Below the pieces are notes generated by a model that worked only from the letters and a program-made list of their open reading frames with translations, had not been told where the DNA came from and did not search any database. Shown here one piece after another: positions 24,733 through 36,658 of a stretch of DNA of 64,000 nt. Origin of the DNA: Marisa cornuarietis (lineage: Eukaryota > Mollusca > Gastropoda > Architaenioglossa > Ampullariidae); NCBI GenBank assembly GCA_004794655.1, contig SMMW01000084.1, positions 62,001 through 126,000 of the forward strand, given 5' to 3'. Within the stretch, counting starts at the first letter, position 1; every line of letters starts with the position of its first letter. Position numbers and translations under genes: made by a program.

Positions 24733-25677
24733 AGAGCGCGTCACTTGGTGGCTGACATAGCACGTCACTCGGTACTTGATATAGCACATCAGAGCACGTC
24801 ACTCGGTACTTGATATAGCATATCAGAGCACGTCACTCGGTACCTGATATAGCACATCATAGCACGTCACTCGGTACCTGATATAGCACATCATAGCACG
24901 TCACTCAGTACCTGATATAGCACATCAGAGCACGTCACTCGGTACTTGATATAGCACATCAGAGCACGTCACTCAGTAGCTGATATAGCACATCAGAGCA
25001 CGTCACTCAGTAGCTGATATAGCACATCAGAGCACGTCGCACGGTAGCTGATACAGCACATCAAAGCACGTCACTCGGTAGCTGATATACCACATCAAAG
25101 CACGTCACTCGGTAGTTGATATCACATCAGAGCACGTCACTCAGTAGCTGAGACAGCACGTCAAAGCACGTCACTCTATAGCTGATACAGCACGTCAAAG
25201 CACGTCACTCTATAGCTGATACAGCACATCAAAGCACGTCACTCAGTAGCTGATATAAGCACATCAAAGCACGGCACTCTATAGTTGATACAGCACGTCA
25301 AAGCACGTCACTCTATAGCTGATACAGCACGTCATAGCACGTCACTCTATAGCTGAAACAGCACGTCAAAGTACGTCACTCAGTAGCTGATACAGCACGT
25401 CAAAGCACGTCACTCAGTAACTGATATACCACATCAAAGCACGTCACTCAGTAGCTGATATACCACATCAAAGCACGCCACTCGGTAGCTAATACAGCAC
25501 GTCAAATTACGTCACTCAGTAGCTGATACAGCACGTCAAAGTACGTCACTCTATAGCTGATACAGCACATCAAAGCACTTCACTCAGTAGGTGATATACC
25601 ACATCAAAGCACGTCACTCGGTAGCTGATACAGACGTCAAAGCACGTTACTCGGGGGCTCACAAAGCACGTCACCCG
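24733..25677. repeat. 34-bp minisatellite (about 27 copies)
   Basis: The unit contains AGCACGTCACTC followed by GGTAGCTGATATAGCACATCA-like sequence (variants CAGTAGCTG, TATAGCTG, GATACAG). Nearly every unit holds GCACGTCAC, whose minus strand reads GTGACGTGC and carries an ACGTG core. Copies are more diverged than in neighbouring arrays. Confidence 0.94.
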
Positions 25678-26095
25678 TCGGTTGGTTGGGCGCGTTACTG
25701 GATGGTTGTCAGAATAGGTCACATGTTGGTTTATACAGCACGCCTCTCACTGGGAGAATTTGTCCCGATGCTGGCTGTGTCAAGAAGTGACGTTTGCACA
25801 CAACGTGCAGGCGATGGACGATGTAAAGTCTCTCTACGTGACATCACGGCTGTCCTCACCTGTACAGTCCCACTCAATCCATTTCTCTCTACATTAATTA
25901 ACGGTGTTGGGCTCTCCACCCATCTCTTCTTTCTTCTCCTAAACTCCACGTATTTCCCACATTGTGTGTCTTTGTCCTGATACCCCGATATGCGCCTGTA
26001 TGCAGATAATCCACCCGGAAAACACGTCACTCGTGCGGAATAAGAGGTTTAGTGTCTTTGTCACACAACCACCTCCTAGCACGAGCGCCACACAG
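25678..26095. other. unique sequence
   Basis: Short open frames only; none recognised. Confidence 0.4.
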
Positions 26096-26176
26096 GCAGG
26101 AGAGGGGGTGGGTGCCAGTGTGTGTGTGGGTGCCAGTGTGTGTGTGTGTGAGAGAGAGAGAGAGAAGAGAGAGGAG
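26096..26176. repeat. (GT)n-(GA)n compound microsatellite
   Basis: A GTGTGGGTGCCA dimer passes into GT and then a GAGAGA run. Confidence 0.92.
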
Positions 26177-26295
26177 ATTTTATCGATTGCATTTTGCTAT
26201 TAAACTCTAGGCTGAACACACGATTACCCTCGATATCTGACATCTTTTGTGGAGAAATTAAATTTGAAAAGAAAAATCGTTTGTGTTGACGGCGT

Positions 26296-26318
26296 GTGTG
26301 TGTGTGTGTGTGTGTGTC
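26296..26318. repeat. (GT)n microsatellite
   Basis: About 11 GT units. Confidence 0.9.
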
Positions 26319-26496
26319 GTGTGTAATAACTGCTGACACCACATTTCTTTGTGGCCACCCACACGATATTTGAGTCGCCGCCAGTTGTTGTGGTCAGACA
26401 GTAAACATCTCATCTCTCTGTAACAAACAAACTCACCTTCATTGCGCGCACCATCTACATTTTAAGGATCAGTTTGCTTGCCAGTCACCTCATGGC

Positions 26497-26553
26497 AGGT
26501 CAAAGTCAAAGTTCATTGTCACGAGTGAGTCGAGACTCACCCTTCATCGTGAC
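26497..26553. promoter_or_regulatory. DR1-like nuclear-receptor motif next to a nested hairpin
   Basis: 26497-26515 reads AGGTCAAAGTCAAAGTTCA, overlapping direct repeats close to the DR1/HNF4-type consensus. It is followed at 26518-26553 by nested inverted repeats: outer GTCACGA with TCGTGAC, inner GTGAGTC-GA-GACTCAC. Function is inference. Confidence 0.25.
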
Positions 26554-26559
26554 CACCTT

Positions 26560-28480
26560 AGTACAATATCAAGTCTTATTATGGCTGCCAAGTGCAACTT
26601 GATTGCCCCCGTGTCATCGTGATTATCGACGAGTATTCAAACATCTCCATACACGGGGTGGTGGGGGGGGGGCAGGCAGCTGTGATGTCACATCCCACAC
26701 CCGGTGTATCTCAGAAAAAATGACGAACCACGCGAGTGAGTTTCCACATTACGATGACGTCACAAAAACTCACTACAGCATCGAAAACTAACTTTCGAGT
26801 GTTTTTTTTAAATTAGCGAGTGGGGGGGGGCAAGAAAGGGTTGGGTGGGGGCGACATTGTTGTCACACTTCAGTTTTAACTCGTGCCTTCATACTGTCTG
26901 TGTGCTGCCTCTTCTTCTCCTTCATTGTTATCATTATCATCATCGTCGTACCCTAGTACTGTTCCTATGATGTAGACTTGTCGGTCTGTGTTATTATCCA
27001 CATCACTGACAGACTGAGGCGACTTCTCTTATAAACCGTTTATTTACCTCACGGACAAACTTTCACGTGAAGGCTCAATATGTCAATACTTGCTCAGAAA
27101 ATACAATGTTGTTGTTATTCTGTTCACATGTATTATTTATTACTCGTGTACTTTGTTTAATTTCTAGTCACACACTTTATTTATGACTACACACTTGTAG
27201 ATTGTCTTGGGTATGACTGGGTAAGAATGAAGCATCATGTATACAATGTCTCCTCACGTGTACATGCTCCCTGGCCAGGAGGATAATGATTATTATAATG
27301 ATAATACTGATTATTATGATTACACAACAGACCACAGCACACAGAGTCCTACATCTACACCTACACCTACAGCACACACATCCATTCATTTGTTGTATAA
27401 CTAAACACATCTACACACCGAGTGATGCAGCTACATGTCTGGCTCACACAGCTGGGACATAGAGGCACAGGTCTGTCAAATGTCAAAATAAGTTATTAAC
27501 CCGTTATCAGACAGATGTAATATCAGAAATATTGAACTCAGACTTGTACGGGTGGACATATAGATGAGTACACGCGCTATGTCGCTGTGACAAAGAGATG
27601 AACAGAAGAACTCAATGTGTGGAGGATACACTGCAAGTCATCTGCCAGCACCCAGCGGAATTCTCCTTCATCTGCTTGACACATCTACGCACCTCATCAC
27701 ACGGCTTCTCTCGGCTTAGCGCTTGGTGCCGGGTACAGACGCCATCAACTCGGGTACATGTCAAGTCAGCAGCAGTCGCAGGTCAAATTGATGAGCGAAT
27801 TTCCTGCCGGCCCATCCGCCAGCCTTTCAGGAGGCGAGAAGTGCGAGAAGAGATGAGGTTATTGTGTGGGATGCTGGTGTTACTACACGATACCCATCTC
27901 CTCCCCTCCCCTCCCCTCCCAGCTCTCCGCCCCTCATCTGATGGAGGCTGATTGCACGAGGGCCATGGCTGCTGCCGTAGCGCTGGTTCCATTCTTAAGA
28001 TTTCTGGGACTGTAATGACAGACACGCCCCTGTGCACAAGCCAGGCAAACAAGCGACGAGAGCGAGAGATGAACCCACAAGGAAATTGGGGGAAGATGGG
28101 TTGAGCCGGAGGGTGAATGAGAGAAAGAGGTGCAGGTCAAGAACATGTAACACAACCTCGTGACGTCTCCAGTATGAAGATGAAGGAAACGTCACCGGCC
28201 CGGTAACACCTGCTCGTCACGTGACTCTAGTACGAGGGTGAGACCAGCTCTCAAGTGTGTTCAGGGGACTGTCACATGACCCCTCCCCCCCCCCGTGCAC
28301 CTTAGCTACGGTTTTAAGGTTGAAAATACGAGTGGCATCCCAGTGTGCACCGCGGCTACAGGGTAGAGGGGTATAAGATACGACTCACACCCTAGTGAAC
28401 ATTTCGGCAACAGGAGAATTGTGAAAGTACAACTAACATCTCTTAGTCTGCAACCTGCATCCTGTATAACGGTTAACTTA
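26560..28480. other. unique sequence with G-rich and AT-rich patches
   Basis: G runs occur at about 26660 and 26822; an imperfect ATTATTATG run lies at 27284-27325; CCCCTCCCC runs lie at about 27900-27925. No gene was recognised. Confidence 0.4.
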
Positions 28481-28558
28481 TCTGTCCCGATCTTTCCTGT
28501 CTTTCCTGTCTTTCCTGACCCCTGTCTTTCCTGACCCCTGTCTTTCCTGTCTTTCCAC
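28481..28558. repeat. 10-bp CTTTCCTGTC tandem repeat
   Basis: Imperfect copies with interspersed GACCCCTG. Confidence 0.8.
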
Positions 28559-28775
28559 ACGCCATGACCTGCCTTCTCCTGATGACAGTGTCTGCACCTG
28601 GAGCCTGGTTGATGTCACACACTCACAACTCGGGTACTTTGTTCGTGACGAGAAGCTACAACACAGTTTCACAGCCCGATAGTCCAACCTTCGCAAACTT
28701 CACGAAGTCAGCCACGTGTCTACTATGTCTACACTTCCCAGTATGTTTCTACTTCACGAAGTCATCACACACTTC

Positions 28776-28778
<3 letters not shown>

Positions 28779-28814
<36 letters not shown>

Positions 28815-28833
28815 ATGTGTGTGTGTGTGTGTG
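28779..28833. repeat. (GT)n microsatellite
   Basis: About 26 dinucleotides with one GCATGT interruption. Confidence 0.95.
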
Positions 28834-29511
28834 CACTGATCTCTAGCCTCACTAATAACGTCTGCGCGTTAGTCGGGGTTGAAATTCTTTGCCCGCCATT
28901 TCTTTGTTTCCAGCATCAAGATCGGGGCTACATTTCTTCCTCCTGATCTTCTTACTGGTGGAATATTTTTTTCTTCTTTTGTTCTGCCTCCATCTAGTCT
29001 CTCTCCCTCTCATTCTCTCTCTCTCACACACAAGAAGAGCGAATGCATGTTGAGAAGTTAGACTTAATACCCAACTGTTTCCACTCAACATCGCTCAGAC
29101 GGAGTCGTTCACTGACGACCAGGCGCCTGTCTCAAGCCCTCCCACCCCCTTACCCTCCACCTATGTGGTTCCGCCGCTGTTTGAGGTCACGTGATCTGAA
29201 GGTGCGATGCTTGCCGTGTGTGCGTGTTGCTGCATGAGGTTGGCTGGTTACCCGCCGTCCGACAGCCTGCCCTGCCGCGCGTGACGCCCCCGGTGTCGTG
29301 TTTGGCGCAGCGGCAGATGGAAGAGACGTGTAGCAGTGAGCGGAGCTCAGCATCCACTGGCAGACACCCGCACGGGGGGCGGGCAACGTTCGCAACAAGC
29401 TTGTGGAGATCCACTCAGCCATGTGGAACTTTCTGACAGCCCTCGACCAACAGCATTGCGGTGCACTGAATGATGCTGACTGTGAGGTCGCACACCTGTC
29501 TTCTACCTGAG
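28834..29511. other. unique sequence
   Basis: No recognised gene. A CTCTCTCTC patch lies near 29000-29030; 29160-29480 is more GC-rich. Confidence 0.4.
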
Positions 29512-29818
29512 GCAGTGTCGAGAGTGTAGAGAGACAGAGAGACAGTGTCGAGAGTGTAGAGAGACAGTGTCGAGAGTGTAGAGAGAGAGAGAGACAGTGT
29601 CGAGAGTGTAGAGAGAGAGAGAGACAGTGTCGAGAGTGTAGAGAGACAGAGAGACAGTGTCGAGAGTGTAGAGAGACAGAGAGACAGTGTCGAGAGTTGA
29701 GAGAGAGAGACAGTGTCGAGAGTGTAGAGAGAGGGACAGTGTCGAGAGTGTAGAGAGAGAGACAGTGTCGAGAGTTGAGAGAGAGAGACAGTGTCGAGAG
29801 TGTAGAGAGAGAGACAGA
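29512..29818. repeat. GA-rich minisatellite, variable unit of about 24-36 bp
   Basis: The core ACAGTGTCGAGAGTGTAGAG is separated by variable GAGA runs, so unit length varies. The minus-strand frame (STLSTLSLSL-like) is a by-product. Confidence 0.93.
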
Positions 29819-30335
29819 AGTCAGCCAGCATTGTGTCTGCGAGTCTCCACGACTGTAAATAGTGGGGGGGGGCAGGTTGCTCACAGTCTGAAAGGAGGTG
29901 GGGTGAACCACGCACATTGTCACTTTCCTCCATGTGCGCGTGCACTGGGAGGTGTAATGCCCGCGCATCAGCCGCAGCCATTTTGCCAGTTCAAGGTGAT
30001 CAGAGCGTGAAATCGCTTCACGTGCTGCTGACTCGCCCCCCCCCTTCCCTATGAATTCGCCCTCCGCCAGAACAAGACGGTCCCCACCCCAAGCCCGCTG
30101 GGTTCAGTGAAAGCTAACAGCGGTCTCCTCGCTTTACCCCCCCCCCCCACACGCACGAGGAAGATGTTTGGGATGAGCCTCCAGACCGTCGTCTCCACAG
30201 AGGAAAGCGCAGCGACAACCAGCCACATCCGGGCATCGCGCATGGGCAGGCATGCAGCACACAGATTTGTTGGACCACAGTGTAGTGGCCACGACTGTTG
30301 CTACACCCTTGTTCACTTTCCACAGACAACATTGA
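29819..30335. other. unique sequence with homopolymer C/G runs
   Basis: C runs of about 8-10 bases at 30037 and 30137 and a G run at 29865. No gene was recognised. Confidence 0.4.
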
Positions 30336-30402
30336 CGGCTGGCCCCTACACTTGGGGCTCACACAACATGAGGGGCTGGCCCCTAGACTTGGGGCTCAGA
30401 AA
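30336..30402. repeat. 38-bp tandem duplication
   Basis: GGCTGGCCCCTA followed by ACTTGGGGCTCA occurs twice. Confidence 0.8.
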
Positions 30403-30483
30403 AAAAACAGCCCACCGCTTGAATTGAGACTCGGGCACATCATAAACTGCACGGACCACTTGAAGATCAAGGAGCTTTATTTG

Positions 30484-30612
30484 TCACTTGTAGGACAGGC
30501 TCGGTACTTGGTAGAGCAGGCTCACACCTGCAAGCATCACTTGGTAGGACAGGCTCGGTACTTGGTAGAGCAGGCTCACACCTGCAAGCATCACTTGGTA
30601 GGACAGGCTCGG
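30484..30612. repeat. 54-bp tandem repeat (2.3 copies)
   Basis: TAGGACAGGCTCGGTACTTG at 30491 recurs at 30545; a partial third copy follows. Confidence 0.93.
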
Positions 30613-30879
30613 GGCAGTGGCTGGCAATGGGCCTGCTGTGAGGACAGGTCTGTGGGAGATGAGGCACAGACCGTAACTTGTAATTACACGAGGGCCTGAT
30701 GATGGTGACGTCGTCAATTTTCCCTTCCTCTGCCCTACACTCAGAGTGGCATGGCGCGATATACTGGGTGCTACCTGCTGGGTGTCTGCCTGCCGTGTGA
30801 TGCTGTCCGTGCACTTGTGGAAGGAAGTTCGGCAATTTCTCATCTGATGTAATTTTTGGTTGTCTGCTTGTTATCCAAG

Positions 30880-31015
30880 AAAAAAAGTTCGCCCCATGAC
30901 GTTTTTTCAGGTCTTTGGGACAGAGGTGGAATGGGAGAAGCGCACTTCGCCACACGGATATCGAACCAACGTACATCCGGATTACAATGCCATTGCTTCA
31001 ACCACTCGGCTCTCC
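30880..31015 (-). ncRNA. tRNA-like sequence, probable SINE head or tRNA pseudogene
   Basis: On the minus strand, 31015 down to 30934 (82 bases) begins GGAGAGCCGAGTGGTTGAAG, matching the A-box region of a Ser/Leu-type tRNA (GCCGAGTGGTTGAAGC). It then has an anticodon-arm-like ATGGCATTGTAATCC and a B-box-like GGTTCGATATCC. The acceptor stem does not close properly at the expected spacing, so this is not an intact tRNA gene. About 50 bases further on the minus strand is a T7 run (about 30880-30886) suitable as a Pol III terminator. The likely identity is a tRNA-derived SINE fragment; a degenerate tRNA copy is the alternative. Confidence 0.38.
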
Positions 31016-31450
31016 GCTTTCACTTGCTATCCATGCGCACGCATATACCAACACACGCACACCCATATGCAAGCACACATGCACGCCGACGTGAAGACAC
31101 GCGCACGCACGGACAGCAGGCAGGTCGCCGCTGATACAGCCCCGAGTCTGTTAATTGCTGGCCGCCGGCTTTTGTCCGCCGTCCGGCAAACTGTCTTCTT
31201 CACAAGGACACCACTTGCAGCTTCTTCAACAGAATGAAGCGAGCGAGCAAGCGAAAGAGAGAGAAGTGAGAGAGAGGGAGAGATAGGGAGAGAGAGGGAG
31301 AGAGGCAAGCTCTATTCATTGTTTCATTCATTCATTGTTCACGTTTCCGGCGCAGAGGCTTAGTCGCCCCTCAGACAGGCTCCTCGTGCTTCCATGGACT
31401 CGGTGATGACATCCGAGCTGATGTAATTGACATTGACGAGCGTCTGGGGG
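31016..31450. other. unique sequence
   Basis: Contains GAGAGAGGGAGA purine runs (31255-31310) and an ATTCATTCATTC run. No gene. Confidence 0.4.
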
Positions 31451-32000
31451 GAGAATAAAGTCTGGTGCCATACTGGTACTGGGGGCTACTCACTGGAGGG
31501 GAGAGAAGCACTGGTAGCATGGTAGTACTGGGGGCTACTCACTGGAGGGGAGAGAATAAACACTGGTAGCATGGTAGTACTGGGGGCTACTCACTGGAGG
31601 GGAGAGAATAAACACTGGTAGCATTGTAGTACTGGGGGCTACTCACTGGAGGGGAGAAAAGCACTGGTAGCATGGTAGTACTGGGGCTACTCACTGGAGG
31701 GGAGAGAAGCACTGGTAGCATGGTAGTACTGGGGGCTACTCACTGGAGGGGAGAGAAACACTGGTAGCATGGTAGTACTGGGGGCTCCTCACTGGACGGG
31801 AGAGAAGCACTGGTACTATGCTAGTACTTGGAGCTACTCACTGGAGGGAAGAGAAGCACTGGTAGCATGGTAGTACTGGGGGCTACTCACTGGAGGGAAG
31901 AGAAGCACTGGTAGTATGCTAGTACTTGGAGCTACTCACTGGAGGGGAGAGAAGCACTGGTAGTATGCTAGTACTGGGGCTACTCACTGGAGAGGAGTGA
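31451..32000. repeat. 50-52-bp minisatellite (about 11 copies)
   Basis: The unit contains CACTGGTAGCATGGTAGTAC and GGGGCTACTCACTGGAGGGG. Units vary in a GAGAGAAGC or GAGAATAAA linker. Diverged copies continue to about 32095. Confidence 0.94.
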
Positions 32001-32095
32001 GTAGAGACATTACCATATTAGTGCTGGTATATGGGGCTACTATCTAAAGGGAGACAATAGAGATCTGAACCATACTGGTGTTGGTACTTGGGTTA

Positions 32096-33912
32096 GTGAG
32101 TGGCTAGAGAGTAGGGGGATGTGTATGGAGTCACTGGGAGGGAAGCTGGAGTCAATGGCGGGAAGAAGATGTGGGTCAGAGTTTCCTGGGACAACTTGTT
32201 GACATCTACCACCTGACTGACAGTCAGAGAGTTCAGCCACAACTACATTCACCTCCACACACTGCTGTCCCACATCACAAACAAACATGGTTAACATCTG
32301 AACTCGTCATCGATGAGTAGACCGCAATGACCAAAAGACGACGACAGGCGATAAACAATGAGACGTTACTGGACATCGATATCGTCATCACTGACAATGA
32401 GGACAATGACAGAAGCCAGAACAACACTTGTCGAGCGAGATGACTTCAGCTCACCCTAAACTTTGTTGGTGTGCAGCTGTACGCATGCGTAAAGGGTATT
32501 TGTGAGGACAAAGACAGTGAGGATAGTCACCTAGCCTGCTAGCTGTTGTGTACATGTTTATGAAGAGGTGAGACTAGCAAGCAAGCAATGTCTTCACAAG
32601 TTGTGAGGCTGACTGATGCAATCCTCTTCATTCAACAATCCTCAGGGTCCAAGCACTCGCCGCGTTGAAGGAACAAACTGTCAGCCCTGACTACAACCCC
32701 GGCAACACCAAGTCACAACAGGGGAGCAACATCAACTTGAAGAGGGGGGGGGGACCCTTCAAATAATTTACGGGTTATCTGGTTCTGCCGCAAACTAATT
32801 GATTTGAGCAGTGTTGGTGGGTGGGTGGGTGGGTGTGCGTGCGTGTGTTTGCACGGGTCCAGTTATTCTAAAGGCACGCGTCAGACTAACGAACACCTGC
32901 TGCTAGTGAAGACCCTTCACAGCACCTGGAAAAGAGCCACTGAGTTAAGAAATGGCGAACAAAGTTAATGTTGAAACAATACAGAAAATACTAGTGTCGA
33001 GGGTCAGATAGTCTGATCTGCTTGGCGCCGAGTGCGTGGATGGAAGGATGCTTGGACTGTCGTTAATAAACTTTCAATAGTCACACGTGTGGGCGGCAGG
33101 CTGCTCGGAGTGTAACTAACTTTCAATTCTCACACATCTGCAAAGTTCTGACTAGTACAGGCAGGTACCTGTGGGGTTGTGGGTAATTAACTGCCGCCCT
33201 CCAAGACTGTGTTTTGACTGCATACCGTGAGATAACGGTAACCAAACCACCTTTGATCTTTGGTCTCTAATGAAGTTTGTCTAATAAGCATGCCATGTAC
33301 CCGTAGTTGCATGGCGTGCAGGCAAGTGTTTGTGGAGCGGGTGTAAACATCAGCAGCCCGCGGACAGAGGCTACAGGCGATGTGTTGGCAGCCAGCAAGA
33401 CAAACATGTCTGCGGTGTTTGGTGACAAAACAAATGTTGTGTTGTGTTAGCGAGGGCTCACCTCAACCTGCCTCCTTGACTACTTGTGCAGACCCAGGAC
33501 ATACGGGTGTGCCGGGTATCGCCTAATTACATGCAGCTCCTTTCTTTTCCTTTATCCTTCTTTTCCAATTACCTTTCTTTTACTAAAAAAGAAATAGTTT
33601 TCACGAGGTTGAGTTTGCGGAGATGTTTTTAGCTCCAGTTTTCGACAGCTGTGCGTTGTGGCGATAAGCTGAAAATACTTCAAGGAAGAGACACGTGTTC
33701 CAAGTAGAGTCGGCGGTTGAGAACAGAGATTGAATATGTAATATTGCTGCCACATTCTCACATTCTTCTCCATGGCTGTGAGATGTAGACGTGGTTTGAA
33801 CTGACTGACAGGATTGATGTCTGTTGGGAGACTTGTGTGAGATCTCTAACCGCCTTTACCACACACACCATACGGGACATGAGTGATCCCTCGACAACGT
33901 CTCCCTCGGACA
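32096..33912. other. unique sequence, no gene recognised
   Basis: Contains a GGTGGGTGGGTGGGTGGGTG run at 32815-32834 and a G run at 32743-32752. No long frame or domain on either strand. Confidence 0.45.
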
Positions 33913-34302
33913 TTTACATGCTGTCAGTAGTTGTGAGATCACCGTGATTACACGCTGTTAGTAGTTGAGGCATCGCTGTTAGTAGCTGTGAGATCACCGT
34001 GATTACAAGCTTAGTAGTTGTGAGATCACCGTGATTACACGCTTTTAGTAGTTGTGAGATCACGGTGATTACAAGCTGTTAGTAGTTGTGAGATCACCGT
34101 GATTACACGCTGTTAGTAGTTGAGACATCGCTGTTAGTAGTTGTGAGATCACCGTGATTACACGCTGTTAGTAGTTGTGAGATCACCGTGATTACAAGCT
34201 GTTAGTAGTTGTAAGATCACCGTGATTACAAGCTTAGTAGTTGTGAAATCACCGTGGTTACACGCTGTTAGTAGTGAGATCACCGTGATTACAATCTGTT
34301 AG
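33913..34302. repeat. 34-bp minisatellite (about 11 copies)
   Basis: The unit contains GTTAGTAGTTGTGAGATCAC and CGTGATTACA. Some units are shortened or carry GAGACATCGCTG in place of the second half. Confidence 0.94.
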
Positions 34303-34623
34303 GTGAGTGAAGATGTGAGACACAAGGCCCAGTGTAGGTGTTTGCTCGAAGGCACAAAGTTTGTGGAAGAAGACTTGAGACACCCGTCAAAGGACTGTCG
34401 CTAGTATTTGTCTTTCTGTTTGTGTGTTTGGCTGCTTGACTGACAGCTTGCCTGCCTGGCTCTCTCTTCCTCCCTTTGTCTTGTTCTTTCTGTCTCTCTG
34501 GGTGGTCTAGACAGAATCACATGCGTACAGGCAGAGGGGTAATGGACGACTTTTCCAACAAATGTTTGTTATATGTGAGACGTCTTGACAAAGTGCAATG
34601 TAAGCAGCACATTTCCTGTCCTC

Positions 34624-35281
34624 ATCATCTGCAGGCCTGACGAGAGGAGGGACGGGGGGGAGGTGACAGGGGGGACAGGGGGTCTGGTGTACCCGGGCCC
34701 GCGGGTTTGAGGGGGGCCCGGGCTTGGTCAGTATATTGTTTTTCTTTGTTTTTTTTAAAGTAAATCTCCGATGAAAGAAAACAAATACGGTAACATGGCT
34801 GCAAATACAAAATACTGTTTCCTTATTTACTGACCACTGACGTGTACACAGGTCTGTGCTCATCTCACTCAGTGGTGTACATCACAGGTTTTCAAACTTT
34901 CCACACGAGTACCACTTTCGAAAATTCGAATTGACCGAGTACCACCTCCCGCCCCTACTTAAAGCCCTCGTAAAATATAAATATATATATATATACACAT
35001 TCTTTTATTTTGGGGCATGTGCTCGCGTACCACCCGTCATACCTTCACGTACCACTAGTGGTACACGTACCACAGTTTGGTGTAGATCTTAGTTGTTTGC
35101 TGTCTACATTACATGACTAACAAGTGCTGCAGATATCGCCAGTCTATAGTGATAACTTATAAGTCTACCTCTATATACAGGGGAAACAATTCATGATTAC
35201 AGTCAATGGTTAATGTAAGGGGGCCCACAAATGTCCGCTACCCTGGGGCCCGGGCTGGCTCTCGGCGGCCCTGATCATCTG
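34624..35281. mobile_element. non-autonomous hAT-type DNA transposon with intact 8-bp target duplication
   Basis: Seen: the element spans 34632-35273 and is flanked by identical 8-bp direct repeats ATCATCTG (34624-34631 and 35274-35281). Its left end reads CAGGCCTGACGAGAG and its right end, on the minus strand, CAGGGCCGCCGAGAG, an inverted repeat matching at 12 of 15 positions. Both ends are rich in GGGCCCGGG. Known: 8-bp target duplications and ends beginning CAGGG are typical of the hAT superfamily. A second element is nested inside at about 34885-35081. No transposase was recognised, so it is a non-autonomous or internally deleted copy. Confidence 0.78.
34885..35081. mobile_element. small hAT-like MITE nested in the larger hAT element
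   Basis: The left end reads CAGGTTTTCAAACTTTCC and the interior holds ACGAGTACCACTTTCGAAAA, an AT run and GTACCACCCGTCATACC. These features are shared with the better-preserved copy at 54817-54993. The right end is shortened after CACAGTTTGG. The flanks GTACATCA and GTAGATCT match at 6 of 8 positions, consistent with an old target duplication. Confidence 0.6.
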
Positions 35282-35462
35282 CATGGTTCCAAAGATGATC
35301 AAATTTGTGTTGAGACATTTGGATGGAGTACAATTCTCTAGACAGAAACAAACCAGCAAACACACTAACAAAAACTAAAATAAAAGTTTCAGAAACGAGC
35401 AAAGCTTGAGAAATTGCATTTGATGAGGAAATATAAGAAGTAAGCTTGAAGCTATAAATCAT

Positions 35463-35515
35463 TGTGTGTGTGTGTGTGTGTGAGTGTGTGTGTGTGTGTG
35501 TGTGCGGGGGGGGGT
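35463..35515. repeat. (GT)n microsatellite plus G run
   Basis: About 20 GT units with a GA interruption, followed by GCGGGGGGGGG. Confidence 0.95.
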
Positions 35516-36374
35516 TACTCTAGAGACACAGCCACCAGCAATCAATACAGGAGGTCAGAGGGTAGCAAGATGTCAGGTCAAACTGTGCTAATACATTACT
35601 CTAAAAGGTTTCATGCATGTGACACAATTTATGTCTCAATATTCCCCACACACAGTCTGTCTTCTTGTCTTCTAGTCTCTGTACACACCGCAATATTTCT
35701 TACATAATATCAGCAAGTCTCGCAAACTTAATTTTCCATCATAATACCTTTTCTTAAAGCTGTTCACTCTCTGCCTCTTGTCTACTTCCAATATTTGAAA
35801 CGAATTTCTACGATGCCATGGTCAGATAGATAATTAGACTTAACCACCACTCATTTCTGAGAAAACATCAGTGAAATCTGACAGGAATTACCAAAATAAT
35901 AAACAAAGGTAGAAAAAAATGTTGTGCCAGCAATAATCAGGTTGATGTGTTCTCATAGAAAGTCAAATGTTTGCTTTTTGGCGCTGGTACAAAGTCTGGC
36001 TTCAACTGTTTGTGACTGAACCACCCTACACCCCCTTACATCCCCTTCTCCCCCCTTCACCCCCTACACCCCTACAGCCCTACACCACCCCTACATCACC
36101 GCCCTCCCCCACCTTAACAATTTCTCCACCTTCCACCCGGTGTACATCCAGTGCGCCCTCCCCTACCTTAGAAACCTCCCCACCTTCCACCCGGTGTACA
36201 CCCAGTGCACCGCTCTCCCCCCAAACAAAGCGAATTATGGTCAGTGCGTTGATTCTTACATAAAGTAAGCGGCTGCCTGGATTATCTCGTGGTCCCAGTG
36301 AACCACACTCCGCTAGTTTGTACTCGTGTCCTCCATTGTGGAGGATGAACCTAACTCCTGTCAAGACACCTGTT
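35516..36374. other. unique sequence; C-rich duplication at 36040-36230
   Basis: The motif CACCTTCCACCCGGTGTACA occurs at about 36127 and 36181 in a C-rich block. No gene. Confidence 0.45.
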
Positions 36375-36375
36375 A

Positions 36376-36615
36376 GTTGTGTGTGTATGTGTGTGTGTGT
36401 GTCTGTGTGTGTGTATGTATGTGTGTATGTATGTGTGGGTGTGTGTGTATGTATGTGTTTGTATGTGTGTGTATGTATGTGTGTTTGTATGTATGTGTGT
36501 GTATGTAAGTGTGGGTGGGTGTGGGTGTGTTTGTATGTATGTGTGTGTGTGTGGGTGGGTGTGTTTGTATGTATGTGTGTGTGTGTGGGTGTGTGTGTGG
36601 GTGGGTGTGTTTGTA

Positions 36616-36658
<43 letters not shown>

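Noticed and set aside
29150..29968. 272-codon minus-strand frame with STLSTLSLSL repeats
   Set aside because: Antisense of the GA-rich minisatellite at 29512-29818; the flanking parts show no domain.
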